A DNA stretch of 34,428 bases, from positions 11,945-46,372 of the forward strand of contig PMTY01000185.1 of the NCBI GenBank assembly GCA_003167155.1, written 5' to 3'. The stretch is from Candidatus Cybelea tumulisoli. Its GTDB lineage: Bacteria; Vulcanimicrobiota; Vulcanimicrobiia; Vulcanimicrobiales; Vulcanimicrobiaceae. The translations under genes were made by a program, and so were the position numbers. Positions 34,239 through 34,428 of the stretch are shown here, in pieces (position 1 is the first letter of the stretch; every line of letters begins with the position of its first letter). Under the pieces are notes generated by a model. It saw nothing but the letters and a program-made list of their open reading frames with translations. It did not search any database and had not been told where the DNA came from.

Positions 34239-34428
34239 TGGCGTTGCGGACCGGCGATTTCTGATTTTAGCGAATCTACGTCGGTAACGGCAACATCTCC
34301 ACCCAGAACATGCAAGTGCCGTGACGGCGGCAGATCTCCGCGCGGCGGCAAGGTCACATTTTGTCGAAGCCTACGCGTGGGTATCGCACTAACCGTCGCG
34401 CGCGCTCCCTTCCCGGCTGAGCCTTGTG

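Overview
High-GC bacterial chromosomal window, probably from a poorly cultivated diderm. A TonB-dependent receptor, an outer-membrane DUF3034 protein and lipobox lipoproteins indicate an outer membrane. The many beta-propeller proteins, AfsR-like ATPase regulators and short XRE regulators recall Candidatus Eremiobacterota (WPS-2) genomes; that placement is inference. No rRNA, tRNA, CRISPR array or prophage was seen.

Layout. 1-667: N-terminal part of an XRE/NB-ARC ATPase regulator running off the left edge. 1045-4262 (minus): a 6-oxocamphor-hydrolase-like crotonase, a ferredoxin-reductase-like flavoprotein overlapping a sulfite-oxidase-like molybdoenzyme, and a DUF3034 outer-membrane protein. 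4524-10843 (minus): a complete urease operon (ureD-A-B-C-E-F-G) led by a beta-propeller gene. 10956-12035: a NiCoT nickel permease. 12337-16657: a VOC protein, an HTH-GAF-like regulator divergent from an atypical SDR, a YVTN propeller and a peroxiredoxin-HTH fusion. 16927-19437: a second XRE/NB-ARC ATPase. 19557-23150: a ketopantoate-reductase-like protein, a tnpB-only insertion (frameshifted) next to an alpha/beta-hydrolase remnant, and a propeller lipoprotein. 23418-26500: a 7TM-GAF sensor, a third HTH-GAF-like regulator and a DUF3237-like protein. 26573-31568 (plus): a tight four-gene operon of secreted protein, cupredoxin, TonB-dependent receptor and PAP2 phosphatase. 31605-33081: a divergent TetR/SDR pair around a concentric palindrome. 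33273-34238: a GH18-like lipoprotein.

The most striking signal is a 19-bp dyad, roughly TGCCRA-N7-TYNRCA, found six times between 1.85 and 13.8 kb, each time in front of a gene. In four cases its edge lies exactly 21 bp from a good -10 box, and the half-site nearest the gene replaces a normal -35. This is the geometry of an activator binding next to sigma-70 polymerase. The dyads link the crotonase, sulfite-oxidase pair, propeller-urease operon, nickel permease, VOC protein and HTH-GAF/SDR pair into one candidate regulon. The HTH-GAF regulator at 12805-13671 is the best candidate binder because one dyad lies in its own divergent intergenic region. Urease plus nickel uptake plus C-C hydrolase, SDR and VOC enzymes suggests use of an organic compound that releases urea, but the substrate is unknown.
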